Of a stretch of 64,000 nt of DNA, positions 1 through 10,602 are shown one piece after another. The stretch spans positions 3,930,283 to 3,994,282 of the forward strand of contig JAHQRK010000004.1 in the NCBI GenBank assembly GCA_019828595.1, read 5' to 3'. Each line of letters begins with the position of its first letter. Positions within the stretch are counted from its first letter, which is position 1. Under the pieces are notes generated by a model that did no database searches, had not been told where the DNA came from, and was given only the letters and a program-made list of their open reading frames with translations. Made by a program: the position numbers and the translations under genes. Origin of the DNA: Aphanomyces cochlioides (taxonomy: Eukaryota > Oomycota > Saprolegniomycetes > Saprolegniales > Verrucalvaceae).

Positions 1-954
1 ACTTGTCCATTTCATTACAACTCACACACCAACATAACCATGGACTGCACCTTTTACACTGCCATTCAAATTGCAAAGACAAAACACAGCATCCACGCAC
101 AGAATGCGATGCCATACATTCCTCCAAAGTCTCACGCCCAAGCTTGTCTCGCTCCTCTCTCAACGATCGAATGAAGCACAACTCATTCTCATGTCTTACT
201 CTCGACAGCACACACAACCAAAATGGCGTCTAAGCAAGACGTTGATGTTTTCAGCGACAATACACATTACAAGGCGATGGCTTCCTTCAGGACAGCACAC
301 ACTTAACAATCATACGCGGAGGAGTTCCATCATGTAGAGGCCATGCATCATATGCTGGACGTCGTATCGTGTTCTCTTCAAAGAGCTATGAATAGAAAGA
401 ACGACCCATCCAATGCATGTGAAAGTTGCACGTAATGTGGAGCAAGCATACGTTGTCCACACTGATTCAAGTTCGACGAGGAGAATACTCTATGCTCCAA
501 AAAGTGCTCTTTTGACGACTTCTCGAGGCGAGGGACAATGACCCTCGATTTCTGTCAATATTCCGATCTCATTCGAATCCCTCCTGTGGATAGTTCTTTC
601 AACCACACATCGTTTGCTTTCTGAGCTACAAGACTCTAGATATTACTGTAGGATGAGTTTTTATGTCATTGCTTTAAAGTATATGTCATAGCATGGGAAT
701 CGCCAGAAGAAAGGACCATGACGTGGTTAGCGAAGCATGGGCAGACGAGTGTATTCCCTGTGATGTGGAAATGAAACGGGATACTTTGTAGTATGGGATG
801 TCAGTTAGTTGACAATGGTGTGTTTGAGTGTGCGTGTTGTTGCATAAGCTGAAGGAGGTAGTGTTCAGGGTGTATGGGAGGTGTTGTCAGGTGTGTGTAT
901 GTGTGTGGAAGAGGACGTGCGAGTGTGTGTGCATGGTCCTATGGAAGCATATAC

Positions 955-1002
<48 letters not shown>

Positions 1003-1026
1003 ACTGGTTCGATCCGGTTCGTGGCA
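955..1026 (+). pseudogene. tRNA-Phe(GAA) with a one-base T-stem deletion
   Basis: This copy reads GATCCGG where all others read GATCCCGG, so it is 72 nt long and the T-stem cannot pair fully. The acceptor stem, D-arm, GAA anticodon and the start of the B box are unchanged. It is probably a defective tRNA; a sequencing slip in a C run is the alternative. It is the leftmost tRNA in the window and lies one unit before element A1. Confidence 0.85.
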
Positions 1027-1345
1027 TTGTTTTCACCACCACGCCTGCTTTTTCATTCACAACATCGCACCCTTCTTTTACACCACGGAGCGCACTTACA
1101 CGCGCACACACTAACACATTGGACTTGTCCATTTCATTCACAACTCACACACCAACATAACCATGGACTGCACCTTTTACACTGCCATTCAAATTGCAAA
1201 GACAAAACACAGCATCCACGCACAGAATGCGATGCCATACATTCCTCCAAAGTCTCACGCCCAAGCTTGTCTCGCTCCTCTCTCAACGATCGAATGAAGC
1301 ACAACTCATTCTCATGTCTTACTCTCGACAGCACACACAACCAAA

Positions 1346-1429
1346 ATGGCGTCTAAGCAAGACGTTGATGTTTTCAGCGACAATACACATTACAAGGCGA
1401 TGGCTTCCTTCAGGACAGCACACACTTAA
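1346..1429 (+). pseudogene. degenerate short reading frame in the array spacer (representative)
   Basis: A 27-codon frame starting MASKQDVDVFSDN lies 392 bp after each intact tRNA start and is repeated in every unit. In the diverged last unit the matching frame runs for 60 codons (63633-63815) because one extra base keeps it open. The array version is therefore best read as a frameshifted remnant. I do not recognise the protein. A TCATTCTCA sequence about 45 bp upstream of the ATG resembles an oomycete initiator, but the match is weak. There is no evidence of expression. Confidence 0.3.
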
Positions 1430-2077
1430 CAATCATACGCGGAGGAGTTCCATCATGTAGAGGCCATGCATCATATGCTGGACGTCGTATCGTGTTCTCT
1501 TCAAAGAGCTATGAATAGAAAGAACGACCCATCCAATGCATGTGAAAGTTGCACGTAATGTGGAGCAAGCATACGTTGTCCACACTGATTCAAGTTCGAC
1601 GAGGAGAATACTCTATGCTCCAAAAAGTGCTCTTTTGACGACTTCTCGAGGCGAGGGACAATGACCCTCGATTTCTGTCAATATTCCGATCTCATTCGAA
1701 TCCCTCCTGTGGATAGTTCTTTCAACCACACATCGTTTGCTTTCTGAGCTACAAGACTCTAGATATTACTGTAGGATGAGTTTTTATGTCATTGCTTTAA
1801 AGTATATGTCATAGCATGGGAATCGCCAGAAGAAAGGACCATGACGTGGTTAGCGAAGCATGGGCAGACGAGTGTATTCCCTGTGATGTGGAAATGAAAC
1901 GGGATACTTTGTAGTATGGGATGTCAGTTAGTTGACAATGGTGTGTTTGAGTGTGCGTGTTGTTGCATAAGCTGAAGGAGGTAGTGTTCAGGGTGTATGG
2001 GAGGTGTTGTCAGGTGTGTGTATGTGTGTGGAAGAGGACGTGCGAGTGTGTGTGCATGGTCCTATGGAAGCATATAC

Positions 2078-2091
2078 GCCGCGATAGCTCA
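2078..2091 (+). repeat. 5' target-site copy (tRNA nt 1-14) left of A1
   Basis: GCCGCGATAGCTCA follows the normal array upstream flank and is cut off by element A1. The matching copy is the first 14 nt of the tRNA at 9406. Confidence 0.95.
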
Positions 2092-2248
2092 CTGCAATGG
2101 GGAGGTATATTAATAGACTTTCAATATCTACTAATACTAATATTGCCTACTAACGGCTCATCCCACTTCCAAATGCTTCAGCATATTTTCTACTTTGGGC
2201 TTTGGAGTACAGCGATTTTTGACTTGTTGAATAAATACTTGGGGCTTG

Positions 2249-5200
2249 TTAATTTGGGGCTGAAGGTTGGAGCGCGAGCAAAGTCGGGTACTTGGCTACC
2301 AGTGGGCGATAGACAGGTTGTCTATGCAAAGTATTGATTGCTGAAATTGCTTCCACTCGTTGAGGGCTGTCAACTTCTTGGAGGCGAAGCCATCTGCGGA
2401 TCGATGCATGCCATCGGATGAAGCTGACTTCTTGCCAAATTTCTGGCGGAGGCGGCTCCTTCGATTCGAACTTGGCGGCGTTGTGCGTTGTCCAAATATA
2501 GTGAAGGTTGGAAGCACACAGAAGAGCCCAGAGCACAAACAGTATGTCTTGAAGCTGGCTACCGCGTTCGTTGACTTGAAAGCGGTCGATGTTGGTGATG
2601 GCAGTCCAATCGAAATTGACACCGAAGCATCGCCAAGCGGTCGCGTGAAAACGCCAAAGGGGATACACGCGAGAGCAGGTGTGGAAGGCGTGGTGTTGGT
2701 TCTCCGGTGCGTCGCAATTGGTATAGACACAGCAAATTACGTCTGGCTGCTGAGGTTGCAAGTAGAACAAGCGCGAGTTGACAGGCAGCATGTTGAACAA
2801 CAGTCGAAACCAAACGTCGCCATGGAGGGGAGGCGGCCAACGGCATGTTTTGCGGATGAGTCGCACGTAGGTCGCAATATCTTGTTGCTCGACGCGGGAC
2901 GATGTCGCCACTGGGTGCGGTTTTCCATCCGAAGGGGCGTGATGCGCCAAACGTGATACGAGTCGCTTGGGCCAACGCTCGAAGGATAGCAATTGATCTT
3001 TGAAAAGTGCCTTGAAAGGGTGACTTGTTGTATCGATATCGGTCAAAGCAGTTCCAGTTCGAACGCCAGACGTGCGGAGGACTTGGTCGAATATCTTGGT
3101 GAGGTGGCTATAAACTTGACCAGCACGTTCGGGTGCTGCAAATCCCATCGCGCCGTTCGCTTGTAACGTCACTTGTGCCGCACGGTTGTTGGATGACAGT
3201 CGATCAATAAACGCAGCTCTTGTAGGCCATGTCCCTTGCCGTGTCAAGAAGTCTTTGAGGCAGTGGAAACCGTTTTGAGACGCATGTCTACACCATCGAC
3301 GACACAGAGCAGTCTTCACGACATTTGATGTAGCACCCGCAGGACCAACTTGCAGAGCGGGGTAGGATGTCAGCCACACGGGGAGGTTCAAAAGTTCTTC
3401 GAGGCTTGGTGGCGAAGCGGTTCGCTTGGCCATAGGTGTGGCGGCCCATTGATGCCAAATGTCGTGCCAAAGAGGATGCAGCTCCCACAAAAACAACCAC
3501 TTGGAGCTGTGGTTGGGGAAGTACGTGAGAAAGTCGAACGGGTGGGTGTCGCGATACAGCTTGTTCATGACACGGGAAAATTGTCTCTTGACAAGCAACT
3601 TCCATGGGGCAAATGTGTTGGGTGAATTGGGCTGCATCAAGAGTTGGAGCCGCAGCAGTCGCTGAGTCCGAAGCTTCGAAGCCACATGCGGAATACCGAG
3701 GCCGAGTTTTTGATCGAACTGCCACTTGCGGCAAATAGTTGAGCGATGATGGTCGGTGATTTGCGTCTTCCGACCAAGGATGTACTTGTTGACCATTCTT
3801 TGCCAAACGGCAACCATCGTTGGAGGCACATACACTGCAGCCGTGACATGCCATAACAACGACAACAACATGGTCGATACGATGAGTTTGCGGCCTTGGA
3901 TGGTTCGCGCACGACTTCCCCACGTTTGAAACGCAGCCAGAAACTTGTCGTTCAGTTGCTGGACTTGAAAATCGCGCGGCAGTCGGTGGCCAAAGAGAAT
4001 ACCAAGGTATTTCACTGGCTTCTCGCTCGGCAAGACGTTCAAGAGGCCACCATCGTCGATGTCTTCGATATCGAGATTGTTGTTGAGCGCCAAAGTCATG
4101 CACTTGGCAACGTTGAGACGAGCTCCAGACACAGAGCAAAAGTCTTCGACAATTGCCATTTGCTCGACCGCCGCTTGGAGGGATGACGAGAGTAGAGTCG
4201 TGTCGTCGGCAAAGTAGATGCTCGTCAGTGAGTCTCCATTTGGAAGGGGAATACCAAAATCAGGAGATCCGCGTAGCATTTCGCCGAGTGGCTCGAGGTA
4301 AAGTACGAAGAGCATGCACGATAGGGGGCAACCTTGCTTGACTCCGCGGGTAGGCCGTATGGTAGGGCCAAGACCGTCGTTGAAAATGATCTGGACCAGA
4401 GGCGTATTGTAAAGCAACTGAACCCAAGACACAAATGTGGGACCGATGTTCATCTCCTTGAGTACGTCGAAGAGAAAGCCTTGGTCAACCATATCGTATG
4501 CCTTGGAAAAGTCGAGAAACGTCGCGTAGTAGTCGTGGTCTTCATTGGTACAGAAAGTCTGCAATGCTTGTACCAGCATCACGTGGTCGTGCAAGCGACG
4601 GCCAGGGACAAAACCAGCTTGGCTTGGGTGAGCGAGGTATGGGGCAACTTGTGCAAGACGGTAGGCCAGCGCCCGCGATAGAATCTTGACTTCAACCGAC
4701 ATGAGAGTAATCGGCCGATAGTTGCCAGGGTCGCCTCTGTCTCCAGCCTTGAACAAGAGCGCCACTGCACTTCGGCGTTGTTGGAGCAGGAGGTGACCGT
4801 GATGGGTGAGTTGGTAGTTGAACACCTTGAGCAGGATTTGGGCGAATACGTCCGGGGAGACTTGAAAGAAAGCTGCAGGCCAGCCGTCTGAACCAGGAGA
4901 CTTGTTCGGGTTCATAGACTTGAGCGCGCCACACAGGTCTTCCGCCGTGAGAGGACTTTCCAGAGCGTCGCGCTGTTCTTGAGTGAGACGTCGAGTAATG
5001 GCTCGAATGATAGCTCGGCGACGGGCCCGATTCAACGGTGGTTGGTCTCTTGGAGTGACCATGATGTTTTTCCAATGAGACGTAAAACCAGCCTTGACTT
5101 CAGACGGGTCAGTCGACGTTGCACCGTTGATTGTCACGGACGAGAGCGGCACTTTGATCCCCTTGGGTCGACGAAAAAAGTGACTGGTACCTCGCTCGTT

Positions 5201-6403
5201 GACGTTGGCGTGAAAGTCGAATTGCTGATCCAGGTTGAACTGTCGGTACTCGCTGCGGGCAGTGTCAAGGGCTTGACGGGCGGTATTAACAATGGATGTC
5301 TCAACGAGTCCCATGTCGAATGCTCGGCGGGAAGTAAGCCACTTCATCTTGAGGCTGTTGAGTGTGTACTTCATCGAGTCAATGTACTGGCGATGACTGA
5401 CTTGGAGACGCTTCTTCATTCTCTTCAACCAGCCGTACCACTTTGCGCCAAAGTTTTGAGTGTCGTCTGCGCGCATCTCGTCCAAAAGTTGATTGGCTTC
5501 GGCCTTGATCGCTGCGACTACTTGAGGGTTCTTTAAGAGCTCACGGGGGAGGCGCCAGTAACTTCGGTCGGGAGCTCGCTGCTCGCAGGAGAGGACCACT
5601 TTGTGTTCCATGTGGTCGCCTGCAAAGCTGCTTGGGGAATAGCTTGAACGTGCGTACGTTTGAGCGACGATATCTTGGTCCACAAACAGGTAGTCGAGGC
5701 GGTTGCTTCGACCAGGGCCGCTGTAAACGCGCTCGTTGGGGTGGTGCATCCTCCACGCATCGATAACACCAAGTGCTGAAAGCCAGGCAATGCATTCCGC
5801 CTTACCAGCGTTGTGGTCTTGGCGAGGTCGAGTCGCGTCCAGATGCTCCTCCAGGGGTAAGTTGAAATCGCCTCCGACAAAGTGAATGCTGTCGTCTTCA
5901 AAGTCGCGAGGCAGATCGTCGAAAAACGGTGCTCGAGAGTGAGCGATAACCGGGGCATAGACGTTGTGAAAGTACACAGGAACGCCGTCCCACTGAGTTC
6001 GAACAACCATGTATCTTCCAGGTCGGTCATGGGTGGTCAAGTGTTGCAGGTCGAGGAATCCAGGCATGGATCCATGGAAATACGATGCCACACCGCAGCG
6101 CCGATTGTTGAGTGAGTCGACGCGATCAGTGCGGAGATCGTTGGTGAAGAGCTTGTATTTGCCAACGCCTACTTCGTTGTTGAGGTGGAGTTGGAAGGTT
6201 TCGAGATGTTTGATGTTATTGATTTTGGTTTCTTGAAAGAAAACGGCTTGGGTCGGAATTTGGAGTCGCCGCGCCACAAGATGTCCGTTGTCTTTCAGCC
6301 CATTGAGGTTGGCAGTGGTCAGTTCGAGTATGGGGAACTTGGTGAAGAGACCGGCCGCGACCACCTTAGCCACGGAACGCGACAGACGTTGCGTTCGCAA
6401 CAT
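2249..6403 (-). CDS. Retrotransposon ORF2: EEP endonuclease / reverse transcriptase / CCHC (A1)
   Basis: An uninterrupted 1384-aa frame. Residues about 27-275 are an endonuclease/exonuclease/phosphatase (APE-type) domain with FFQETK (E58), GGDFNLP (D179, N181), NRLDYLF and a GDH motif (D263, H264). Residues about 495-805 are the RT, with LDFSKAYD (D631), TRGVKQGCPLS and FADD (D733, D734). A CCHC knuckle sits at about 1224-1243. The enzyme would nick target DNA and copy element RNA from the nick. Its start overlaps the end of ORF1 by 38 nt in another frame. It is nearly identical to A4 ORF2, including the final residues QPSAPN versus QPSTPN, and could be active even though ORF1 in this copy is broken. 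L1/Tx1-like affiliation is inferred from domain order. Confidence 0.95.
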   Translation of the reverse strand: MLRTQRLSRSVAKVVAAGLFTKFPILELTTANLNGLKDNGHLVARRLQIPTQAVFFQETKINNIKHLETFQLHLNNEVGVGKYKLFTNDLRTDRVDSLNNRRCGVASYFHGSMPGFLDLQHLTTHDRPGRYMVVRTQWDGVPVYFHNVYAPVIAHSRAPFFDDLPRDFEDDSIHFVGGDFNLPLEEHLDATRPRQDHNAGKAECIAWLSALGVIDAWRMHHPNERVYSGPGRSNRLDYLFVDQDIVAQTYARSSYSPSSFAGDHMEHKVVLSCEQRAPDRSYWRLPRELLKNPQVVAAIKAEANQLLDEMRADDTQNFGAKWYGWLKRMKKRLQVSHRQYIDSMKYTLNSLKMKWLTSRRAFDMGLVETSIVNTARQALDTARSEYRQFNLDQQFDFHANVNERGTSHFFRRPKGIKVPLSSVTINGATSTDPSEVKAGFTSHWKNIMVTPRDQPPLNRARRRAIIRAITRRLTQEQRDALESPLTAEDLCGALKSMNPNKSPGSDGWPAAFFQVSPDVFAQILLKVFNYQLTHHGHLLLQQRRSAVALLFKAGDRGDPGNYRPITLMSVEVKILSRALAYRLAQVAPYLAHPSQAGFVPGRRLHDHVMLVQALQTFCTNEDHDYYATFLDFSKAYDMVDQGFLFDVLKEMNIGPTFVSWVQLLYNTPLVQIIFNDGLGPTIRPTRGVKQGCPLSCMLFVLYLEPLGEMLRGSPDFGIPLPNGDSLTSIYFADDTTLLSSSLQAAVEQMAIVEDFCSVSGARLNVAKCMTLALNNNLDIEDIDDGGLLNVLPSEKPVKYLGILFGHRLPRDFQVQQLNDKFLAAFQTWGSRARTIQGRKLIVSTMLLSLLWHVTAAVYVPPTMVAVWQRMVNKYILGRKTQITDHHRSTICRKWQFDQKLGLGIPHVASKLRTQRLLRLQLLMQPNSPNTFAPWKLLVKRQFSRVMNKLYRDTHPFDFLTYFPNHSSKWLFLWELHPLWHDIWHQWAATPMAKRTASPPSLEELLNLPVWLTSYPALQVGPAGATSNVVKTALCRRWCRHASQNGFHCLKDFLTRQGTWPTRAAFIDRLSSNNRAAQVTLQANGAMGFAAPERAGQVYSHLTKIFDQVLRTSGVRTGTALTDIDTTSHPFKALFKDQLLSFERWPKRLVSRLAHHAPSDGKPHPVATSSRVEQQDIATYVRLIRKTCRWPPPLHGDVWFRLLFNMLPVNSRLFYLQPQQPDVICCVYTNCDAPENQHHAFHTCSRVYPLWRFHATAWRCFGVNFDWTAITNIDRFQVNERGSQLQDILFVLWALLCASNLHYIWTTHNAAKFESKEPPPPEIWQEVSFIRWHASIRRWLRLQEVDSPQRVEAISAINTLHRQPVYRPLVAKYPTLLALQPSAPN

Positions 6404-9353
6404 CTCCCAGCATGAGTGTCTGAGTGTCGGGTTGGAACATCACTTGGTTGTCGAAGGTGGGGTCCAGGGAGCCAGCCTCATGGAATTCCAGGATCGTGGT
6501 CAAGACGTATCGCGACTTCTCGTCTTCGCCGGCATACAACGTTTCCATGATATTCCAAATCAAGAGGCCGAAGCTCGTGTCAAGCAATATGGCAGATAGC
6601 GATACGCCCGACAAACAGCGGGAGCCCAAATGAGAAGCCAGTGCAGTGACCGGGTACTTGGTAGAGGCCACGATCGCAGCATCACTGTTGTAGTACGTTG
6701 GAGCATGAATGGCCAAGAGAACTTCTGCCACAGCCAACACTTCTTCCAGGTCGCCGCGGTGGAGGGAAATCTCGTCGCCGTCAATGGTAGTATCGATGAA
6801 GTCGATGTTCTTGAATAGCTCGATGTTGCTGAAGATGGCTTGAACGTGCTCGCGGGTCATACGCACACCCCACGTCAATGAGTACAGCTGGGAGAACGGT
6901 TTGTCTCCACCCAAGTCGCTCGAAGCCACCGATGGAGGAGGCGTTGTCTCACAAAGTACTCAAAGCATGCACGGTCTTCATCAAAAAGTCGGTGCAGTTG
7001 CAAGCCAAATTCAATCGGGGAACGCTCGAGATGGCTACACAGCATGTCGACGCGGCCGTCGTTGATGAGTCGGGCAAGGTTGAACGAGCTGTTGGTCACT
7101 GCATCTTCGACTTGGGTTGAGAGATGCAATGGAACTTTGGCTGTCTTGGTGTCGAGGTCTTGTAGTTCGGCGAGAATTTCGTCAAGAGACATTTCTATGC
7201 GCTTGGGAACGCCATCTTGGATCTTGGTGCCGCCGACAAATTGACCGGACGTAGGGAGGTGGGGAGGGTCATCCGAGACGTCCAGCTTGGGTACAATCGT
7301 TGAGATCTTGTAATCGCCAAACTGAGCAACGTGTTCCTCGGGGTTGACACACACACGTTCGTCGAGGGCTTCAAACATGTTGGGCGAAATCCAAGAGCGG
7401 CCATGCTCGGGGGAATCCACTTGCTGTTGCGTCTTCTTGCGCTTGCCTCTCGACGCCTTGACGCCAGTCCACTGCGGAGGGTTGGCTTGCGCAGTTTTCC
7501 GACGTTTTGGCGCCTTGGGAGTCGAAGAAGGCGGGTTGGTTGGGCTGGGAGCTGGCTTGTTCAATCCATATTGGCGGGACGTTGCATCAAGGTCCAAACG
7601 AACCAAGTTCTTGTCACGAAAATACCACCCTTGACCGTACACGCGGAGACAACGGCCCTTGAAAAGAATTTCTTCGACGAGACGGCCGTCGCGCTGTATG
7701 GTCGTTGGTACGGAGGTTCCTTCAAAGTAAAGGCGGTACCGAGAGCTCGCCATACCGCTTGAAGAGGTAGGAGCCCCACAGGAAGCGTGGCTCCAACTTG
7801 GTCATGACGTCGAAGATCAGGCGCTCTTCGTCTTGATCTTGAAGGCCTTGAGGGATGTCCATGAAAAATCCGCCGAGGACGTGCGGAACGTTCATCGTGA
7901 AGTGTTGGGACGAGCCATCTCGAGCGACTTGAATCTTAAACGCGATGCCTCGCAGCTTCGTCATCGCTTCGTGAGAGGCAACACCCCACTTGAGCATGCG
8001 GTTCGGGATGTCCTTCTCGCATCTCACAATGTCAGCAATCGCAGTGTCGAGGCCGAGGGCTTGGTTGTCGAAAAGGATCGATGCCATGGCAGCTGAAACA
8101 TCGATGGTCTTCGTGTGTGCACCCGTGGGCATCTGCAACCAGCCGACGATGCCGCGCGCCGAGTGCTTCTGGATCGGGAGGGTGTCTTCAAACGTGAGGG
8201 TTCCAGCAGCACGCTTGCGAAGGAGGGGTTCGAGTTCCTCCATCGTGGGCTGATAAGGAGCAACGTCCTTGGTCTTGATGGCCTTGGCAGACTGAGACCG
8301 CTGTTGCGCTTGGAAGGCCCATACGTCGTTGGGGGCCTGGCGGTTGTTGGGTTGGCCACGGCCAGGTGTCTGGGCTCCGCCAGATTGAGAAATGTTTTCC
8401 AAATGCGATCCGGGTGAAGCCTGAGACGATGGCTGGCGGACTGAGTGAGAGTCCGAGTCGTGCGTCAGACCAACACTCAAGCGTGCGTCAGAGGCTTGGT
8501 CTTGTCCGGACCCTGTCCCATGGTGGACAGAGTCACACGTTTGACCTTCACTCGCGTTGGACTTCGAGAAGCTTCCATGGGTGACTTGGTCTTGAGTATT
8601 CCCATGACCAACACTGGCCACAGGGTTGTTCGCGATTGTTCCAGATCTTGCCCGATGATTCTTCGAGAAGAGACCATCACTCATGGAGCGACTAGTCTCG
8701 ATGGGATCTTGACCTGTCGCCAGAGTGGACTTGTCGCTCGGGGGATTCTTCGAGAAGGGACCTTCACTCAGGGATGGACTGTTCTCGAATCTTCCTTGAC
8801 ATGTCGTCATGTTGACGTCGGTGCTTGAGCGAGTCTTCGAGAAGCCACTATCACTCGTCGAGAGAACATTCTCGAAAGGAACAGAACCCAACGGAGTCTT
8901 GCCAGGCAAGCCACCATCACTCACGATGGACGTGGTTGATGGAGATTCTTCGGGCAAGGTCGTTGACGTCATGAGCACATCTTCCGAGGTTGGAACGCCG
9001 TCTTGCCAGGCTTCGTCGCAAGTGTCAGAGGTCGTTGGATCATTCGCGGGATCGCAAGCCTTCGTCGAGCGAGTCACAGGCAAGGGTTCAAAACGGCGCG
9101 GTTTCGAAGGGGTTGCACGTTGACGTGGAAACGGAACGCGCGTTGGAGTAGGGAGCGGATTCGTAGACGCGTCATGATGCGAAGCGTTGGAAGCATCGTC
9201 GACGTCCTCTTCCAACGACGACGCCATGTCGGTATCGCTTGGGGATGGGTCAGCAACGACGATGACGTCCATATCGCTGGGGCTGGACGCCGAGGGAGAG
9301 AACGCGGAGGAGCAAGATGGGGCACGAGGGTTGGTCGAGCGGGTAGCAACCAT
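6366..9353 (-). pseudogene. Retrotransposon ORF1, broken by two frameshifts (A1)
   Basis: Compared with the open 999-codon ORF1 of A4, this copy lacks 11 bp near 7766 and one C in a C run near 6911. The protein is split into pieces at about 7722-9353, 6875-7753 and 6366-6929. The ATG at 9353 (MVATRSTNP) is preferred over an upstream TTG. The N-terminal third is Ser/Thr-rich with a repeated G-x-FSK motif. The rest has no domain I can name; an RNA-binding ORF1p role is inferred only from position. Confidence 0.85.
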
Positions 9354-9405
9354 ATTGTCAGATAGCGTAGAGTGGTACTGCGGGGTAGCTGGCAAATTGG
9401 AAACT

Positions 9406-9453
<48 letters not shown>

Positions 9454-9478
9454 ACTGGTTCGATCCCGGTTCGTGGCA
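9406..9478 (+). tRNA. tRNA-Phe(GAA), rebuilt at the A1 insertion
   Basis: A complete 73-nt cloverleaf: acceptor GCCGCGA/TCGTGGC with one G-U pair, D-stem GCTC/GAGC, anticodon arm TCAGA-CTGAAGA-TCTGA with anticodon GAA, variable loop AGGTC, T-arm ACTGG-TTCGATC-CCGGT, discriminator A, no encoded CCA and no intron. A box TAGCTCAGTTGG and B box GGTTCGATCC are intact. Its first 14 nt are the right-hand copy of the A1 target duplication, so the upstream flank is the 5' end of A1 (GGAAACT) instead of the usual GT-rich spacer. Confidence 0.97.
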
Positions 9479-9481
9479 TTG

Positions 9482-9485
9482 TTTT
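9482..9485 (+). terminator. Pol III T4 terminator (representative of all units)
   Basis: Four Ts begin four bases after the tRNA 3' end (GGCATTGTTTTCACC). The same run follows every tRNA-Phe copy in the window. Runs of four or more Ts are the usual RNA polymerase III stop signal. A second T5 run lies about 25 bp further on (CTGCTTTTTC). Confidence 0.75.
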
Positions 9486-10529
9486 CACCACCACGCCTGC
9501 TTTTTCATTCACAACATCGCACCCTTCTTTTACACCACGGAGCGCACTTACACGCGCACACACTAACACATTGGACTTGTCCATTTCATTCACAACTCAC
9601 ACACCAACATAACCATGGACTGCACCTTTTACACTGCCATTCAAATTGCAAAGACAAAACACAGCATCCACGCACAGAATGCGATGCCATACATTCCTCC
9701 AAAGTCTCACGCCCAAGCTTGTCTCGCTCCTCTCTCAACGATCGAATGAAGCACAACTCATTCTCATGTCTTACTCTCGACAGCACACACAACCAAAATG
9801 GCGTCTAAGCAAGACGTTGATGTTTTCAGCGACAATACACATTACAAGGCGATGGCTTCCTTCAGGACAGCACACACTTAACAATCATACGCGGAGGAGT
9901 TCCATCATGTAGAGGCCATGCATCATATGCTGGACGTCGTATCGTGTTCTCTTCAAAGAGCTATGAATAGAAAGAACGACCCATCCAATGCATGTGAAAG
10001 TTGCACGTAATGTGGAGCAAGCATACGTTGTCCACACTGATTCAAGTTCGACGAGGAGAATACTCTATGCTCCAAAAAGTGCTCTTTTGACGACTTCTCG
10101 AGGCGAGGGACAATGACCCTCGATTTCTGTCAATATTCCGATCTCATTCGAATCCCTCCTGTGGATAGTTCTTTCAACCACACATCGTTTGCTTTCTGAG
10201 CTACAAGACTCTAGATATTACTGTAGGATGAGTTTTTATGTCATTGCTTTAAAGTATATGTCATAGCATGGGAATCGCCAGAAGAAAGGACCATGACGTG
10301 GTTAGCGAAGCATGGGCAGACGAGTGTATTCCCTGTGATGTGGAAATGAAACGGGATACTTTGTAGTATGGGATGTCAGTTAGTTGACAATGGTGTGTTT
10401 GAGTGTGCGTGTTGTTGCATAAGCTGAAGGAGGTAGTGTTCAGGGTGTATGGGAGGTGTTGTCAGGTGTGTGTATGTGTGTGGAAGAGGACGTGCGAGTG
10501 TGTGTGCATGGTCCTATGGAAGCATATAC

Positions 10530-10577
<48 letters not shown>

Positions 10578-10602
10578 ACTGGTTCGATCCCGGTTCGTGG
10601 CA
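10530..10602 (+). tRNA. tRNA-Phe(GAA)
   Basis: Identical to the copy at 9406; the first gene of this segment with the native GT-rich upstream flank. Confidence 0.97.

Larger units (their letters stand above)
1..2077 (+). repeat. tRNA-Phe tandem array, segment I (partial unit + one full unit)
   Basis: Positions 1-954 are the spacer part of a unit whose tRNA lies outside the window, and 955-2077 is a complete unit. The same sequence recurs with a 1124-bp period further right. The spacer is CA-rich just after the tRNA, contains a short degenerate reading frame in its middle (ATG at 1346, stop at 1427), and becomes GT-rich in the roughly 150 bp before the next tRNA. I recognise no other gene in it. 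One base is missing near position 17 relative to the other units. Confidence 0.95.
2092..9405 (-). mobile_element. Family A non-LTR retrotransposon, copy A1 (full length, 7314 bp)
   Basis: The element lies antisense between GCCGCGATAGCTCA at 2078 and the identical start of the tRNA at 9406. Both termini match copy A4 (48931-56255), so it is full length. In sense order it has a 5' UTR of about 52 nt, ORF1 (frameshifted), ORF2 (intact) and a 157-nt 3' UTR ending CCCATTGCAG without a poly(A) tail. No long terminal repeats are present. It differs from A4/A5 by a few diagnostic bases in the 3' UTR (CAGCATATTTT versus CAGCAGATTTT), so it belongs to a sister sublineage. Confidence 0.96.

Noticed and set aside
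2360..2956. 198-codon plus-strand frame opposite ORF2 (also at 30942, 49198, 56537)
   Set aside because: It is a shadow of the ORF2 coding strand; it is absent where ORF2 is absent and has no recognisable domain.
2092..9405. LTR retrotransposon, retrovirus or group II intron
   Set aside because: No terminal repeats, integrase, protease-RT-RNase H polyprotein or intron domain V-like fold. The EEP-RT-CCHC order and target duplication fit a non-LTR element.
9473..9912. Open frames of 68-111 codons on both strands repeated in every array unit
   Set aside because: They recur only because the DNA recurs. They have biased His/Thr/Ser composition from CA-rich DNA, overlap one another on both strands and cross the tRNA 3' end; none resembles a known protein.
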